From Candidatus Nitrosopumilus sp. (GTDB lineage Archaea > Thermoproteota > Nitrososphaeria > Nitrososphaerales > Nitrosopumilaceae): a DNA stretch of 56,047 nucleotides. Positions 1-8,988 of the stretch are shown piece by piece (position 1 is the stretch's first letter; the number at the start of each line of letters is the position of its first letter). Position numbers and translations under genes: made by a program. The stretch is from contig JAILWG010000002.1 of assembly GCA_025699075.1 (NCBI GenBank), forward strand, positions 1 to 56,047, given 5' to 3'. Below the pieces are notes generated by a model that was not told where the DNA came from, made no database searches, and worked only from the letters and a program-made list of their open reading frames with translations.

Positions 1-1202
1 TATCTGACTCTGTAACTGCATCTGACAACCTCAACACATCTGCATCCCTCACTCAATCACTATCTGACTCTGTAACTGCATCTGACAACCTCAACACATC
101 TGCATCCCTCACACAATCACTATCTGATGCAATTACTGTAACTGACAACATCATTACCTCCACCATCATCACTCAATCACTATCTGACTCTGTAACTGCA
201 TCTGACAACCTCAACACATCTGCATCCCTCACTCAATCACTATCTGACTCTGTAACTGCATCTGACAACCTCAACACATCTGCATCCCTCACTCAATCAC
301 TATCTGACTCTGTAACTGCATCTGACAACCTCAACACATCTGCATCCCTCACACAATCACTATCTGACTCAATTGCAGTATCTGACAACACCACCACATC
401 TGCATCCATCACACAATCACTATCTGACTCAATTACAGTATCTGACAACCTAGCTACCACTTCAGTTCAAACAGTACAACTATCTGACAACATCTCAGTA
501 TCTGACAACCTAGCTACTCAAGCATCCATCACACAATCACTATCTGATTCAATTACAACATCTGACAATCTTAACATCAACAAATTCATCTTACAGTCCC
601 TATCTGACTCAATTGCAGTATCTGACAACACCACCACATCTGCATCCATCACACAATCACTATCTGACTCAATTACAGTATCTGACAACCTAGCTACCAC
701 TTCAGTTCAAACAGTACAACTATCTGACAACATCTCAGTATCTGACAACCTAGCTACTCAAGCATCCATCACACAATCACTATCTGATTCAATTACAACA
801 TCTGACAATCTTAACATCAACAAATTCATCTTACAGTCCCTATCTGACTCAATTGCAGTATCTGACAACACCACCACATCTGCATCCATCACACAATCAC
901 TATCTGACTCAATTACAGTATCTGACAACCTAGCTACCACTTCAGTTCAAACAGTACAACTATCTGACAACATCTCAGTATCTGACAACCTAGCTACTCA
1001 AGCATCCATCACACAATCACTATCTGATTCAATTACAACATCTGACAATCTTAACATCAACAAATTCATCTTACAGTCCCTATCTGACTCAATTACAGTA
1101 TCTGACAACACAATATTCAACAAAGTAATCACACAGTCCCTATCTGACTCAATTACAGTATCTGACAACACAATATTCAACAAAGTAATCACCCAGTCCC
1201 TA
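1..1202 (+). repeat. In-frame tandem array of 60-bp units (20 units seen)
   Basis: Each 60-bp unit begins tatctgac or tatctgat and codes for 20 residues. There are several unit types: type 1 (units at 1, 61, 181, 241, 301), a variant at 121, types A-D in a fixed order from 361 to 1080, and two E units at 1081 and 1141 that differ by one base. A degenerate last unit starts at 1201. The array continues beyond the left edge. Confidence 0.
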
Positions 1203-3998
1203 TCTGACAACATCTCAGTAACTGACTTGCTTAATTTCAGAGGTGCATTCTCAATTGAAGCAAGATCTGATACTACAACATTACAAGGAGGTGCAACATA
1301 TCTTATATCTCCAAATCCCTTTACCGGAACTGGTACACTAACAGTTGTTGATAACGTATCAAATGATTCAGATCCAACAGTTGGAATAGTTAGTATCAGT
1401 AATGCAAGATTTGCTGATTATGTTGTTAACATGACAGGCATACCATCAGGTTACAATGTGACTGTTGATGAAACAACGATTTCTATATGGAATGCAGATG
1501 CATCACCATTAATTACATTCACATTGATAGATTCAGGCGCAACTGTTTCAACCTTAGATCCTTTAATTGTAACAACCGCTCCATTACTTAACTCAACCCA
1601 TGTTTCAAGACTTACCAGTTCAAATGCGGTTCTTGTCAATCAGACCGATAAGAGTATTAACACAACTGATGGTCTTCCAGAAATCATAGGTGTTGGAAAG
1701 AATAATATTTCAGGAATTACATCAACAATAATCAAACAATCAAACATCAAGTTTGTAAAGGATATTGCTCCTGGAAGCAGTGGTAAAACAATTCAACAAT
1801 TATTAGGAATGCCAGAATATCATATGGCACCAGACAAGGATCTTACTGTTGTATTACCTGCATTTGTTACAGAAGAATCTACAACTCACCAAATCATTGC
1901 AACGCCACTTTATGATAAAGTAACTCCAGGACAAAGAATGATAATTCCTGTGGAATCCTCACTTATTCCATCATTTGGTGGTGTATCAAAATTGGACATC
2001 ACATCAAAATCTTCCTCATCATCTGTTGGAACATTTGACAATGATTGGATTGTAATTGAAGTTGATGATGAACATGTAAGTTCTCCAACATTAGCTAGTA
2101 GTGGAATTACAAATGAATTAGAATTAGAAATTAATGTAAAATATCTCTATGAAGAAGATATAGTTGGTTTCAACTGGAGCGATGAGAACAACTACGAATC
2201 AGATCCTATTCTAACTGTACTTGTTCCAATTCCAACTGACTCTAGTATTATTACACTTGCAAATGGATGTGCCGATGTTGAAGCACATACACTAGTTGGA
2301 AGTACATGGACTGGAAGTGTTGATAGGATAATCTCTAATGTTCCATCTGATGATAAATCAGGATTCTGTGAAGTAGAGATAGAGTCTGATCACTATTCCA
2401 AGAAATCAATCTCATCTAAGAGATCTTCATCATCTGGTACTGGCGGTACTGGCGGTACTGGCGGTACTGGTAGTACTGGCGGTGGCGGTCGAACTGGTGT
2501 AAGTACTGGTTACAGTGGCGGATTTGGCGGATTCATATCTACTCCACTTGCAATCAATGAGGTATCCTTTGACAAATGTAATGAAAACTTGGCAAGAATC
2601 ATTGTATCAAGTGATGCAGATGTACCTCCAATAGTCAAAGTATCTACTGCCAAGTCTGGAGTAGTATATGCCACACTAGCTCAAATTCAGCCATATGCAA
2701 AACTAAATGAATTCTCCTCACTTGATAGATACATCTATGAAATACCAATTGCATCTGATGAATCATTCCTGATGGTAGTAGTTACTGAAGAGAAGGGAAC
2801 TGTTACCAATTCTGTACAAGCATCAGTGAAACTATTGTCCTGTGAAGGAACTACTGTAATTGTTCCACTTCCAGATGCACCACTACCTGAAGTTACAGAA
2901 GGTGCACCAAGAATATTTGATACAAAAGTTCAGATTGTTAACGGTACATCATATGATGTATCAAAATCAGAATTCTTGTACATTGATGGTCAAAACTTGG
3001 GCGTATCTGCAATTGTTGACAGCATTACACCATTACAGCGTGCAGAGATTAGAACAATATCTATGGGACAAACAATCGATCAATATGTAGCAATCAAGAT
3101 GGATGTTACACCATTACTCATATCCAACTCTACATACATCATATCAGGTTCAATTCCATCTTACGTCATGGCAGAGCCAGGAATGACTTATTGGCTACAC
3201 ATAGTTGATGAAAATGATTCACAATCAGAATCAATTCATTACAATATCGGTGTAAAACCAACTGAATCATCTATCGTTAGGGTAGAAGTCGACATACCAA
3301 CTATTCGTCCATCAGGCTCTGTTGTAAAACCAGAGTTCTACATATTCAATGATGATGCTCCATCATACGGAATTGTATCACTATTGGTTAACGGCAAAGT
3401 TGTATCAAAACAATCACAACTATTTGGTACCGGACAAACACATGTCATATTCAACTGGAATATTCCACAATCTAATGATTATGTTGATTATGAAATACAA
3501 GGAATGGTTGAACTATATGACAACACCTTTGCTACATCATCATCAGTACTTGCTACACATCCAAAGACAGTAACAGTATCAGGCAAAGAGATGCCAGAAT
3601 TAAAAGTGATACAAAGAGATGGCATAATACTTGCAGATCCTGCACTAGTCTATGCATCAAACGCAGATAGTACAGTAAGATTTGTTGTCACCGATCCTAC
3701 AGGACAATGTATTATTGGTAATGCAGAGGAATGTCTAGTCAATGAGAGCACCAGAGGAAATCGTGGTGGATTAGAAAGTATTTCATATGGAGATCAAATA
3801 CTCAGAGTCAGATATAGTGGTGCAGATAATGCACTTGAGAGATTCTCAATAACCTCAATTGATCCAATTGTAGGCCAATGGAATGTGTCACTAGAATCAG
3901 AGGATGGCTTTGTACAACAAGCACATGCATCAGAAGACACTGTAGTGAAGGTAAAATACAGATATCATCCTAATACAATTACTGTAAAATCAGATTAA
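1..3998 (+). CDS. Very large 20-residue-repeat surface protein, C-terminal part (5' truncated by window edge)
   Basis: The frame is open without a stop from the left edge to TAA at 3996-3998, and there is no start codon before a TTG at 1227. That TTG is internal, so the gene begins outside the window. The first ~400 visible codons are 20 tandem repeats of 20 residues with consensus SDSxxxSDNxxxxxxxxQSL, rich in Ser, Thr, Asp and Asn. After the array (from about nt 1203) come ~930 residues without repeats, probably beta-rich. They include a Ser/Gly linker (nt 2410-2525, a 9-bp repeat coding GTG) and a few cysteines. The end (…NTITVKSD) has no transmembrane helix or sorting motif that I can see. 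Architecture resembles large archaeal adhesins or S-layer-associated proteins: a repeat stalk followed by folded domains. The surface location is inferred, because the N-terminus is missing. No gene overlaps it on the other strand; the minus-strand open frames in the array are repeat shadows. Confidence 0.
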   Translation, partial: SDSVTASDNLNTSASLTQSLSDSVTASDNLNTSASLTQSLSDAITVTDNIITSTIITQSLSDSVTASDNLNTSASLTQSLSDSVTASDNLNTSASLTQSLSDSVTASDNLNTSASLTQSLSDSIAVSDNTTTSASITQSLSDSITVSDNLATTSVQTVQLSDNISVSDNLATQASITQSLSDSITTSDNLNINKFILQSLSDSIAVSDNTTTSASITQSLSDSITVSDNLATTSVQTVQLSDNISVSDNLATQASITQSLSDSITTSDNLNINKFILQSLSDSIAVSDNTTTSASITQSLSDSITVSDNLATTSVQTVQLSDNISVSDNLATQASITQSLSDSITTSDNLNINKFILQSLSDSITVSDNTIFNKVITQSLSDSITVSDNTIFNKVITQSLSDNISVTDLLNFRGAFSIEARSDTTTLQGGATYLISPNPFTGTGTLTVVDNVSNDSDPTVGIVSISNARFADYVVNMTGIPSGYNVTVDETTISIWNADASPLITFTLIDSGATVSTLDPLIVTTAPLLNSTHVSRLTSSNAVLVNQTDKSINTTDGLPEIIGVGKNNISGITSTIIKQSNIKFVKDIAPGSSGKTIQQLLGMPEYHMAPDKDLTVVLPAFVTEESTTHQIIATPLYDKVTPGQRMIIPVESSLIPSFGGVSKLDITSKSSSSSVGTFDNDWIVIEVDDEHVSSPTLASSGITNELELEINVKYLYEEDIVGFNWSDENNYESDPILTVLVPIPTDSSIITLANGCADVEAHTLVGSTWTGSVDRIISNVPSDDKSGFCEVEIESDHYSKKSISSKRSSSSGTGGTGGTGGTGSTGGGGRTGVSTGYSGGFGGFISTPLAINEVSFDKCNENLARIIVSSDADVPPIVKVSTAKSGVVYATLAQIQPYAKLNEFSSLDRYIYEIPIASDESFLMVVVTEEKGTVTNSVQASVKLLSCEGTTVIVPLPDAPLPEVTEGAPRIFDTKVQIVNGTSYDVSKSEFLYIDGQNLGVSAIVDSITPLQRAEIRTISMGQTIDQYVAIKMDVTPLLISNSTYIISGSIPSYVMAEPGMTYWLHIVDENDSQSESIHYNIGVKPTESSIVRVEVDIPTIRPSGSVVKPEFYIFNDDAPSYGIVSLLVNGKVVSKQSQLFGTGQTHVIFNWNIPQSNDYVDYEIQGMVELYDNTFATSSSVLATHPKTVTVSGKEMPELKVIQRDGIILADPALVYASNADSTVRFVVTDPTGQCIIGNAEECLVNESTRGNRGGLESISYGDQILRVRYSGADNALERFSITSIDPIVGQWNVSLESEDGFVQQAHASEDTVVKVKYRYHPNTITVKSD
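361..1080 (+). repeat. Higher-order repeat: three perfect 240-bp copies (A-B-C-D)
   Basis: The blocks 361-600, 601-840 and 841-1080 read identically base for base. Each consists of four different 60-bp units in the same order. The four units differ clearly from one another, but the three blocks do not, so the 240-bp block was duplicated as a whole, recently or under continuing homogenisation. Confidence 0.
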
Positions 3999-4070
3999 GC
4001 CTAGAATTTGTGTATTATTCTTTAATTACATATTTAGCAATTTCCAAATTTGGAATATTCGTGATCCTCT

Positions 4071-4080
4071 TTTATTATAT
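4071..4080 (+). promoter_or_regulatory. TATA-like box before the metal-binding repeat protein
   Basis: tttattatat, centred about 23 bp before the ATG at 4098. The spacing suggests a transcript that starts at or near the start codon. Confidence 0.
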
Positions 4081-4097
4081 GGATTTGAATTATATTC

Positions 4098-7000
4098 ATG
4101 CATAGTAGGAATATCTTTCTAGCTTTATTGTTTGGCGTAATTGTATTTGGTATATCAGGATTTTTACCAACCGCATCAGCACAAACTCAGATAGATATAC
4201 TACTTAACCAAAACAACTGTGAAACTATTCTTTTGGGTACTTGGGCTGCAAACACTTGTACAGTTAGTTCTTCAATCACATTTGGAGATGAAAACTCTGA
4301 TGATGATCAAGTATTAATCATATCGGGAACTACTAAGCTTTTAATTACAAATACTGGCGCATTACATCTTGTTGGATGGATCCACAATAATGGAATCCTT
4401 GAAAATAATGGAACCATTACTTCGGAAGATTACATCAAAATCATGAATGATGGAGATTTTATCAATCAAGTTACTGGAATAGCTTCACTTGATGGAGATT
4501 TTTCCAACTCTGTGAATTTTTCCAATTTTGGTCAAGTGACTATACTTGGTGAATTTATTTCAGATGGCACATTGACAAACTCTGGAAATATTTTGATTGA
4601 TGGAGCATATGTAACAATGTCCTCAGTTACAAACAATGTAGCTGCTACTATAGAAAATGATGGAAATCTTAGATTAGGCAATTTTGATAATTTTGGCACA
4701 GTTGAAAATCTTGGTTTCAGATCTTTAGATATTGCAGGATCTGGAAATAATATCTCAGTATTTACAAATAACATTGGTTCAAGTTTTATAAATTCAGGTA
4801 TAATTACAGTTGATCCTTCTGCTGAAATTGACAATATCGAAGGATTTGTTAGCAATTCTGGGTCAACAATAGATCTTGGTGGAAAATTTAGAAACCACAA
4901 CACATATGATAATAATGGAATATTTCATTTGATATTTAATAGTCAGGTGATAAACACTGGAACTTTTAATGTCAATTCACCTGGAAAAATTCTTCTAAAT
5001 GGACAAGGTTTAGGTTTGACATCTATTATATCAACATCTCCTGGTGTACTAAACAATAACAATATCATTGAAAATGCATGTGGTCTAATCTTAGGCCCAT
5101 ACAGTGGTAGTAATCCTATAGATCAATGCCCTTTCACAATTAATATTCTAAAACCTCTTAAGAATCAAATAGTAAACAATGTAGATCCAATAAATTTTGT
5201 AGCTGATGCATCTGATAGGGATGCATTTGGAAATCCAATTAATTCCAGTGATGATGTAAACTGGACATCTGATAAAGAAGGTCAATTTGGAACTGGTGCG
5301 AATATTTTTGCAATATTAAATCATACAGGACAGACTTTCATAACAGCATCAGTTTTAGATCCTAATAACGTTCTTGTATCTAAACAAGTCACTGTTCTTG
5401 TATCTCAAGTTGACAAAGACAATGATGGATACCCAGTACAAAATGATTGTAATGATAATAATCCTGATGTAAATCCTGGAGCAACTGAAATCTTTGGAAA
5501 CGGAATTGATGACAACTGTAATGGTCTACAAGATGAGGGATTTACTGATGCAGATGGTGATGGTGTTGATTCTACAGTTGATTGTGACGATACAAATCCT
5601 GCTAGATTCCCAGGAAATCCTGAGATCTTAGATGGAATTGATAATGACTGTGACACAGTTTTACTACCTGGTGAGATAGATGATGATCTAGATGGTCAGG
5701 CAGAATTTGAGGGTGATTGTGACGATACAAATCCTGCTAGATTCCTAGGAAATCCTGAGATCCTAGATGGAATTGATAATGACTGTGATGGAATTATTCC
5801 ACTAAATGAAATTGATGAAGATAATGACGGTTCTACTGCAGACTTAGATTGTGATGATAATGATAATACACGTTCTCCTGACTTTGCAGAAATCCCAGGC
5901 AATTTCATTGATGATAATTGTGATGGAATTGTTGATGGAATAGGAGATGCAGATGGTGATGGTTATGATGGTGGTGTTGATGATTGTGATGACACTGATA
6001 ATACAGTATATCCAGGTGCATCAGAGATTGTAGATGGACAAATTAACGATTGTAACACACTTGTTCTTCCTTCAAATGAAGTAGATGACGATGGTGATGG
6101 ATTTATTGATGGTCTAATTGATCCTTCTGGTTGGGATGATGATGCAAATATTCCATTAGGTGACAATGACTGTGATGATAACAACAATGTACGATTCCCA
6201 GGAAATCCTGAGATCCTAGATGGAATTGATAATGACTGTGATGGAATTATTCCACTAAATGAAATTGATGAAGATAATGACGGTTCTACTGCAGACTTAG
6301 ATTGTGATGACACTGATAATACAGTATATCCAGGTGCATCAGAGATTGTAGATGGACAAATTAACGATTGTAACACACTTGTTCTTCCTTCAAATGAAGT
6401 AGATGACGATGGTGATGGTTATGTTGATGGTATTATTGATCTAGGTGGTTGGGATGGAATTCTTGAAGTCATAGGCGGTGGAGACTGTGAAGATCTTAAC
6501 TCTGAAGTCAATCCTGGAGTAATAGAAGTTGCAGATGGCATTGACAACAACTGTGACGCAGTTTTACTACCTGAAGAGATAGATGATGATCTAGATGGTC
6601 AGGCAGAATTTGAGGGTGATTGTGATGATACTAATGAGTTTGTCTTCCTTGGAAATTCAGAAATTTCTGATGGAATAGACAACAATTGTGACGGAGTCAT
6701 AGATGAAGGATTTAATCAAGATGGTGATGGATATTCTGTCTTTGAGGGTGACTGTGATGACACCAATGCCCTTGTTTATCCTGGCGCTATTGAATTACCT
6801 GACGGAATAGACAACGACTGTAATGGATTTGTTGATGATCTTGAGGAAGAATTCACAACTCCAGAATTCCAAGAAAACTTGGATAGTAAGACACAAAGAT
6901 CCTATGATAGACTGGAACAGAAATTAGCATATGAAATCAAAAAACTTGAATTCAAAAACATGATGCTAGATAAAGTTGCAGACAGATATGATGAAAAGGC

Positions 7001-7454
7001 AGAAAAACAATTGTCCAAAGGAAATCTGGAAAAAGCAACAAAGTATCAAGAACAAGCTAATGAAAGAAGAAATCAAATAGCAAGCAACGAATCCCACATT
7101 GAAATTAATGAAAAACAAATCCTTGTAATTGACATGTCAATTGGAAAAATTCCAGTTGATTGGTCCCAAACAATAGTTGTTGAATATGATAATCTTACAG
7201 ATAGGACATTTGAAAAAATCTTGGATGATGTTGAGGACTATTTAGAAGACATTGAAAAATTAGAAGAGAAGGCACAAAAGTATGATGATAAAGCAGACAA
7301 AGAAGAAGCCAAAGGTAATCAGAAAAAGGCAGACAAATATCGTCTAAAGGCAATTCAAGAACGGGAGGAAATTGAAATTGTTGAGGATCTTAACAAAGTT
7401 CTAACATACGCAATAACTTTTACTCCAGATATGCTAATTGATGATAAAGATTAA
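4098..7454 (+). CDS. Secreted protein with ten MopE-type/calcium-loop-like repeats and coiled-coil tail
   Basis: 1118 residues in four parts. Residues 1-28 are a signal peptide: a hydrophobic core (FLALLFGVIVFGISGFL) and then ASAQ. Residues ~30-350 are Asn/Gly-rich short repeats of the kind that form beta-helices, with several N-x-S/T sequons. Residues ~355-437 look like an Ig/cadherin-like domain. Residues ~438-914 hold ten repeats of the form DxDxDG…DCDD…PGxxEIxDGIDNxCDG, each with one DC and one NC cysteine. They match the Pfam-type putative metal-binding (Cu-binding MopE) motif; the DxDxDG loops also resemble calcium loops. Residues ~915-1118 are a charged helical tail with an internal duplication. 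The family name comes from the copper-related MopE protein, but nothing here proves copper rather than calcium. Likely extracellular. Its own TATA box lies just upstream, so it need not be co-transcribed with the giant repeat gene. Confidence 0.
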   Translation: MHSRNIFLALLFGVIVFGISGFLPTASAQTQIDILLNQNNCETILLGTWAANTCTVSSSITFGDENSDDDQVLIISGTTKLLITNTGALHLVGWIHNNGILENNGTITSEDYIKIMNDGDFINQVTGIASLDGDFSNSVNFSNFGQVTILGEFISDGTLTNSGNILIDGAYVTMSSVTNNVAATIENDGNLRLGNFDNFGTVENLGFRSLDIAGSGNNISVFTNNIGSSFINSGIITVDPSAEIDNIEGFVSNSGSTIDLGGKFRNHNTYDNNGIFHLIFNSQVINTGTFNVNSPGKILLNGQGLGLTSIISTSPGVLNNNNIIENACGLILGPYSGSNPIDQCPFTINILKPLKNQIVNNVDPINFVADASDRDAFGNPINSSDDVNWTSDKEGQFGTGANIFAILNHTGQTFITASVLDPNNVLVSKQVTVLVSQVDKDNDGYPVQNDCNDNNPDVNPGATEIFGNGIDDNCNGLQDEGFTDADGDGVDSTVDCDDTNPARFPGNPEILDGIDNDCDTVLLPGEIDDDLDGQAEFEGDCDDTNPARFLGNPEILDGIDNDCDGIIPLNEIDEDNDGSTADLDCDDNDNTRSPDFAEIPGNFIDDNCDGIVDGIGDADGDGYDGGVDDCDDTDNTVYPGASEIVDGQINDCNTLVLPSNEVDDDGDGFIDGLIDPSGWDDDANIPLGDNDCDDNNNVRFPGNPEILDGIDNDCDGIIPLNEIDEDNDGSTADLDCDDTDNTVYPGASEIVDGQINDCNTLVLPSNEVDDDGDGYVDGIIDLGGWDGILEVIGGGDCEDLNSEVNPGVIEVADGIDNNCDAVLLPEEIDDDLDGQAEFEGDCDDTNEFVFLGNSEISDGIDNNCDGVIDEGFNQDGDGYSVFEGDCDDTNALVYPGAIELPDGIDNDCNGFVDDLEEEFTTPEFQENLDSKTQRSYDRLEQKLAYEIKKLEFKNMMLDKVADRYDEKAEKQLSKGNLEKATKYQEQANERRNQIASNESHIEINEKQILVIDMSIGKIPVDWSQTIVVEYDNLTDRTFEKILDDVEDYLEDIEKLEEKAQKYDDKADKEEAKGNQKKADKYRLKAIQEREEIEIVEDLNKVLTYAITFTPDMLIDDKD
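5748..6419 (+). repeat. Intragenic near-perfect duplications in the metal-binding repeat region
   Basis: Nt 5748-5858 recur at 6201-6311 (111 bp, offset 453) and nt 5983-6101 recur at 6301-6419 (119 bp, offset 318), with no mismatch seen by eye. A third related pair lies around 5655-5727 and 6561-6633. The repeats have therefore been copied in blocks and not only by ancient divergence. Confidence 0.
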
Positions 7455-7489
7455 CTTCATTAAAAGAATGATAACTGGAGCAATCTAAA

Positions 7490-7495
7490 TTTTTT
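7490..7495 (+). terminator. Oligo-T tract, probable archaeal terminator
   Basis: A run of six T lies in the 45-bp convergent gap downstream of the metal-binding repeat gene and before the end of glyS. Archaeal termination commonly uses T-rich tracts; no hairpin is evident. Confidence 0.
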
Positions 7496-7499
7496 AACT

Positions 7500-8957
7500 T
7501 TAAGGATATGCTATTGATTCGGATATTATGGAATTAAGTTCAGAAATCTTTATCCTACCTTGTTCCATGGAGTCTCGTTTTCTAACAGTGACAGTATTGT
7601 CCTCTAATGTTTGATGATCAACTGTAACTGCAAATGGTGCACCAATTTCATCTAATCTTCTGTATCGCCTTCCAATAGCGCCCGAATGATCCAAAAATGC
7701 ATCACATTTTCTTTTTATTTGAAGATAGATCTCATCAGTTTTCTCTTTAAGACCATCCTTTTTGACTAGAGATAATATGCCAACATGTATTGGTGAAAGA
7801 TATGGTTTTAACGATAATACAATTCTTTCATGCTCTGCATCATCTTTCAAATTATGCTCCAGAATAGTATACAAACTTCTGTCAATTCCCATTGAAATCT
7901 CAAATACATGGGGTAAAACTTTGTCATCTCCATCCATTATCTCAAACTTCTGCTTGCTCTTTTTTTCATGACTAGATAAATCGTAATCTGATCTATAATT
8001 ACATGCAACAAGTTCTAACCATCCAATTGTCGTCTCTACCTCAAAGTCAAATGCAACTTCAGCATAGAATGCCTTTTCTTTCTCCCCCAGTTTTCTGAAT
8101 CTGCTTTTTGAAATATCAATCCCAGTTTTTTCATAAAATTCAGTTAAAATTCCTAAATAATATGCTACAAACTTGTTTGGCACAACACCTGATTCCACTG
8201 CCTCTTTACATGTCATGGCTACAGGCTCTGCATCTGTTTGAACTCTAATGATTACATCTTGAATCTCTGAAAACTTTTCCATTTCAGTTAGTTTGTTTGG
8301 ATTGCAAAAGACTTCGATTTCTGCCTGATAAAATTCTCTTAGACGTAAAAGACTCTGTCTTGGAGCAATTTCGTTTCTAAAACTCTTTCCCACTTGTGCA
8401 ATTCCTAAAGGAAGCTTCCCTCTCATTGTTTTGTACAATCTAGGAAAATCTACAAAGATTGATTGGCATGTCTCTGGTCGCAGATATGCTTCCTCTTCTT
8501 CGGGACCGATACCAACTTTGAACATCATGTTAAAATTTTTAGTTTTATCAAAATCACCCTTACATTTTGGACATTTAATATTATTTTCAGAAATTGCTTT
8601 ATCAAATTCTTCCAAATCTGCACTTTCAGGAATTTCTATCTGTGTAATTTCTGCAATAGTTCTATCTGCTCTAAATGTAGAATTGCATTTAGTACATTTG
8701 ATTATTGGATCAGCAAAGTTTCCCAAGTGTCCTGAAGCCTCAAAAACAGACTTTGACATTATCTGAGAGCCATCAATTTCAAGCATTCCGTCCCTTCTGA
8801 TTAACTCTCTTCTCCACAATTCAAGAAACTTATTTTTTAAACTGACTCCAGATGGACCGTATTCCCAGAATCCTGCCTGAGCATCTGCATAAACTTCACA
8901 GCTAGGGAAATAAAATCCACGCTCAAGTGCTAGTTTCATTACATCCTCATAACTCAT
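7500..8957 (-). CDS. glyS: Glycyl-tRNA synthetase, archaeal/eukaryotic alpha2 type
   Basis: Charges tRNA-Gly in the cytoplasm; a tRNA-Gly gene lies at 16503. It is a class II synthetase. The N-terminus carries the family start (YEDVMKLALERGFYFPSCE, then YGPSGVSLKN). A zinc ribbon (CTKC…CPKC) is inserted at about residues 100-135. Motif 2 is RNEIAPRQSLLRLREFYQAE. The C-terminal anticodon-binding domain contains GIGRRYRRLDEIGAPF-type sequence. I chose ATG at 8957, giving 485 residues. A GTG twelve bases upstream is also in frame, but a TATA-like AAATTTATTTC sits ~26 bp from the ATG. The protein is somewhat shorter than many archaeal GlyRS but all core motifs are present. It converges with the repeat-protein gene. 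Confidence 0.
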   Translation of the reverse strand: MSYEDVMKLALERGFYFPSCEVYADAQAGFWEYGPSGVSLKNKFLELWRRELIRRDGMLEIDGSQIMSKSVFEASGHLGNFADPIIKCTKCNSTFRADRTIAEITQIEIPESADLEEFDKAISENNIKCPKCKGDFDKTKNFNMMFKVGIGPEEEEAYLRPETCQSIFVDFPRLYKTMRGKLPLGIAQVGKSFRNEIAPRQSLLRLREFYQAEIEVFCNPNKLTEMEKFSEIQDVIIRVQTDAEPVAMTCKEAVESGVVPNKFVAYYLGILTEFYEKTGIDISKSRFRKLGEKEKAFYAEVAFDFEVETTIGWLELVACNYRSDYDLSSHEKKSKQKFEIMDGDDKVLPHVFEISMGIDRSLYTILEHNLKDDAEHERIVLSLKPYLSPIHVGILSLVKKDGLKEKTDEIYLQIKRKCDAFLDHSGAIGRRYRRLDEIGAPFAVTVDHQTLEDNTVTVRKRDSMEQGRIKISELNSIISESIAYP

Positions 8958-8988
8958 TATAACATCCACTCATTCATGAAATAAATTT

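Noticed and set aside
1..1202. CRISPR-like array
   Set aside because: Units are 60 bp with no unique spacers and stay in one reading frame; no cas genes are near.
518..1213. Minus-strand open frames in the repeat array
   Set aside because: They are the same 60-bp repeats read backwards, with identical copies every 240 bp; the plus-strand frame is open over the whole array and joins the 923-codon region.
4532..6376. Minus-strand open frames opposite the metal-repeat gene
   Set aside because: Ser/Pro-rich shadows of Asp/Gly-rich coding; no start context or family match.
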